Source: Hormiphora californensis
Lineage: Eukaryota; Ctenophora; Tentaculata; Cydippida; Pleurobrachiidae
Direction of reading: 5' to 3'
Length of the DNA stretch: 64,000 nucleotides
NCBI GenBank assembly: GCA_020137815.1
Contig: CM035353.1
Coordinates: forward strand, 115,001 to 179,000
The first letter of the stretch is position 1, and the number at the start of each line of letters is the position of its first letter. The notes under the pieces were generated by a model. The model ran no database searches. It was not told where the DNA came from and saw only the letters and a program-made list of their open reading frames with translations. Both the position numbers and the translations under genes were made by a program. Positions 58,001 to 64,000 of this stretch are shown piece by piece.

Positions 58001-64000
<6,000 letters not shown>

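Overview
This is nuclear DNA of an intron-rich, repeat-rich animal. Two gene families point to an animal: an ETS-domain transcription factor, and a FoxJ2/3-type forkhead factor recognisable at its N-terminus, forkhead box and C-terminus. The short, compact genes, CR1/jockey-type retrotransposon fragments, many small inverted-repeat elements and a secreted-protein/CCP gene fit an early-branching animal such as a sponge. The species is inference. There is no prokaryotic gene organisation, no CRISPR array, and I saw no rRNA or tRNA gene. All exon models were built by hand from ORFs, GT/AG signals, phase agreement and family recognition.

Layout. 1-3008: no gene; inverted-repeat and pogo-like debris. 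3009-5668 (+): six-exon ETS factor. 5669-10008: no gene; holds a 1.5 kb fold-back of 'tatagacgcat' repeats (7071-8593). 10009-11065 (+): two-exon LicD/fukutin-type nucleotidyltransferase. 11066-14758: tandem repeat, a 274-bp MITE and a 1.13 kb TA-flanked element. 14759-27034 (-): FoxJ2/3 gene whose roughly 12 kb body is inflated by a 2.1 kb fold-back built from GCGCTTTAAAGCGC-like palindromes, purine/pyrimidine tracts and a 1 kb minisatellite. 27035-30157: duplicated transposon tails and an interstitial telomere-like tract. 30158-32190 (+): secreted protein with an unassigned domain plus CCP/sushi, interrupted by a broken CCP exon and a dead LINE. 34533-43120 (+): microsomal cytochrome P450, about 12 exons, with a 3 kb 60-bp satellite in one intron. 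43763-44899 (-): four-exon dual-specificity-phosphatase-like gene, tail to tail with the P450. 44965-45840: fold-back element. 49360-51221: MITE, minisatellite and three head-to-tail Helitron-like units. 51373-52323 (+): single-exon type I membrane protein. 52561-54836 (-): small two-LIM protein. 56040-57252 (-): secreted acidic protein, divergent from 58001 to the end (+): a coiled-coil protein that runs off the window, with a CR1-like LINE in its last visible intron.

The genes do not form one pathway. They are independent neighbours: two transcription factors, a lipid-oxidising or xenobiotic enzyme, a nucleotidyltransferase-fold enzyme, a phosphatase-like protein, three secretory or membrane proteins, a LIM adaptor and a coiled-coil protein. 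The strongest novelty lies in the repeats (fold-backs, higher-order satellite, tandem Helitrons, a minisatellite that copies a splice acceptor) and in the phosphatase-like protein with an abnormal P-loop.
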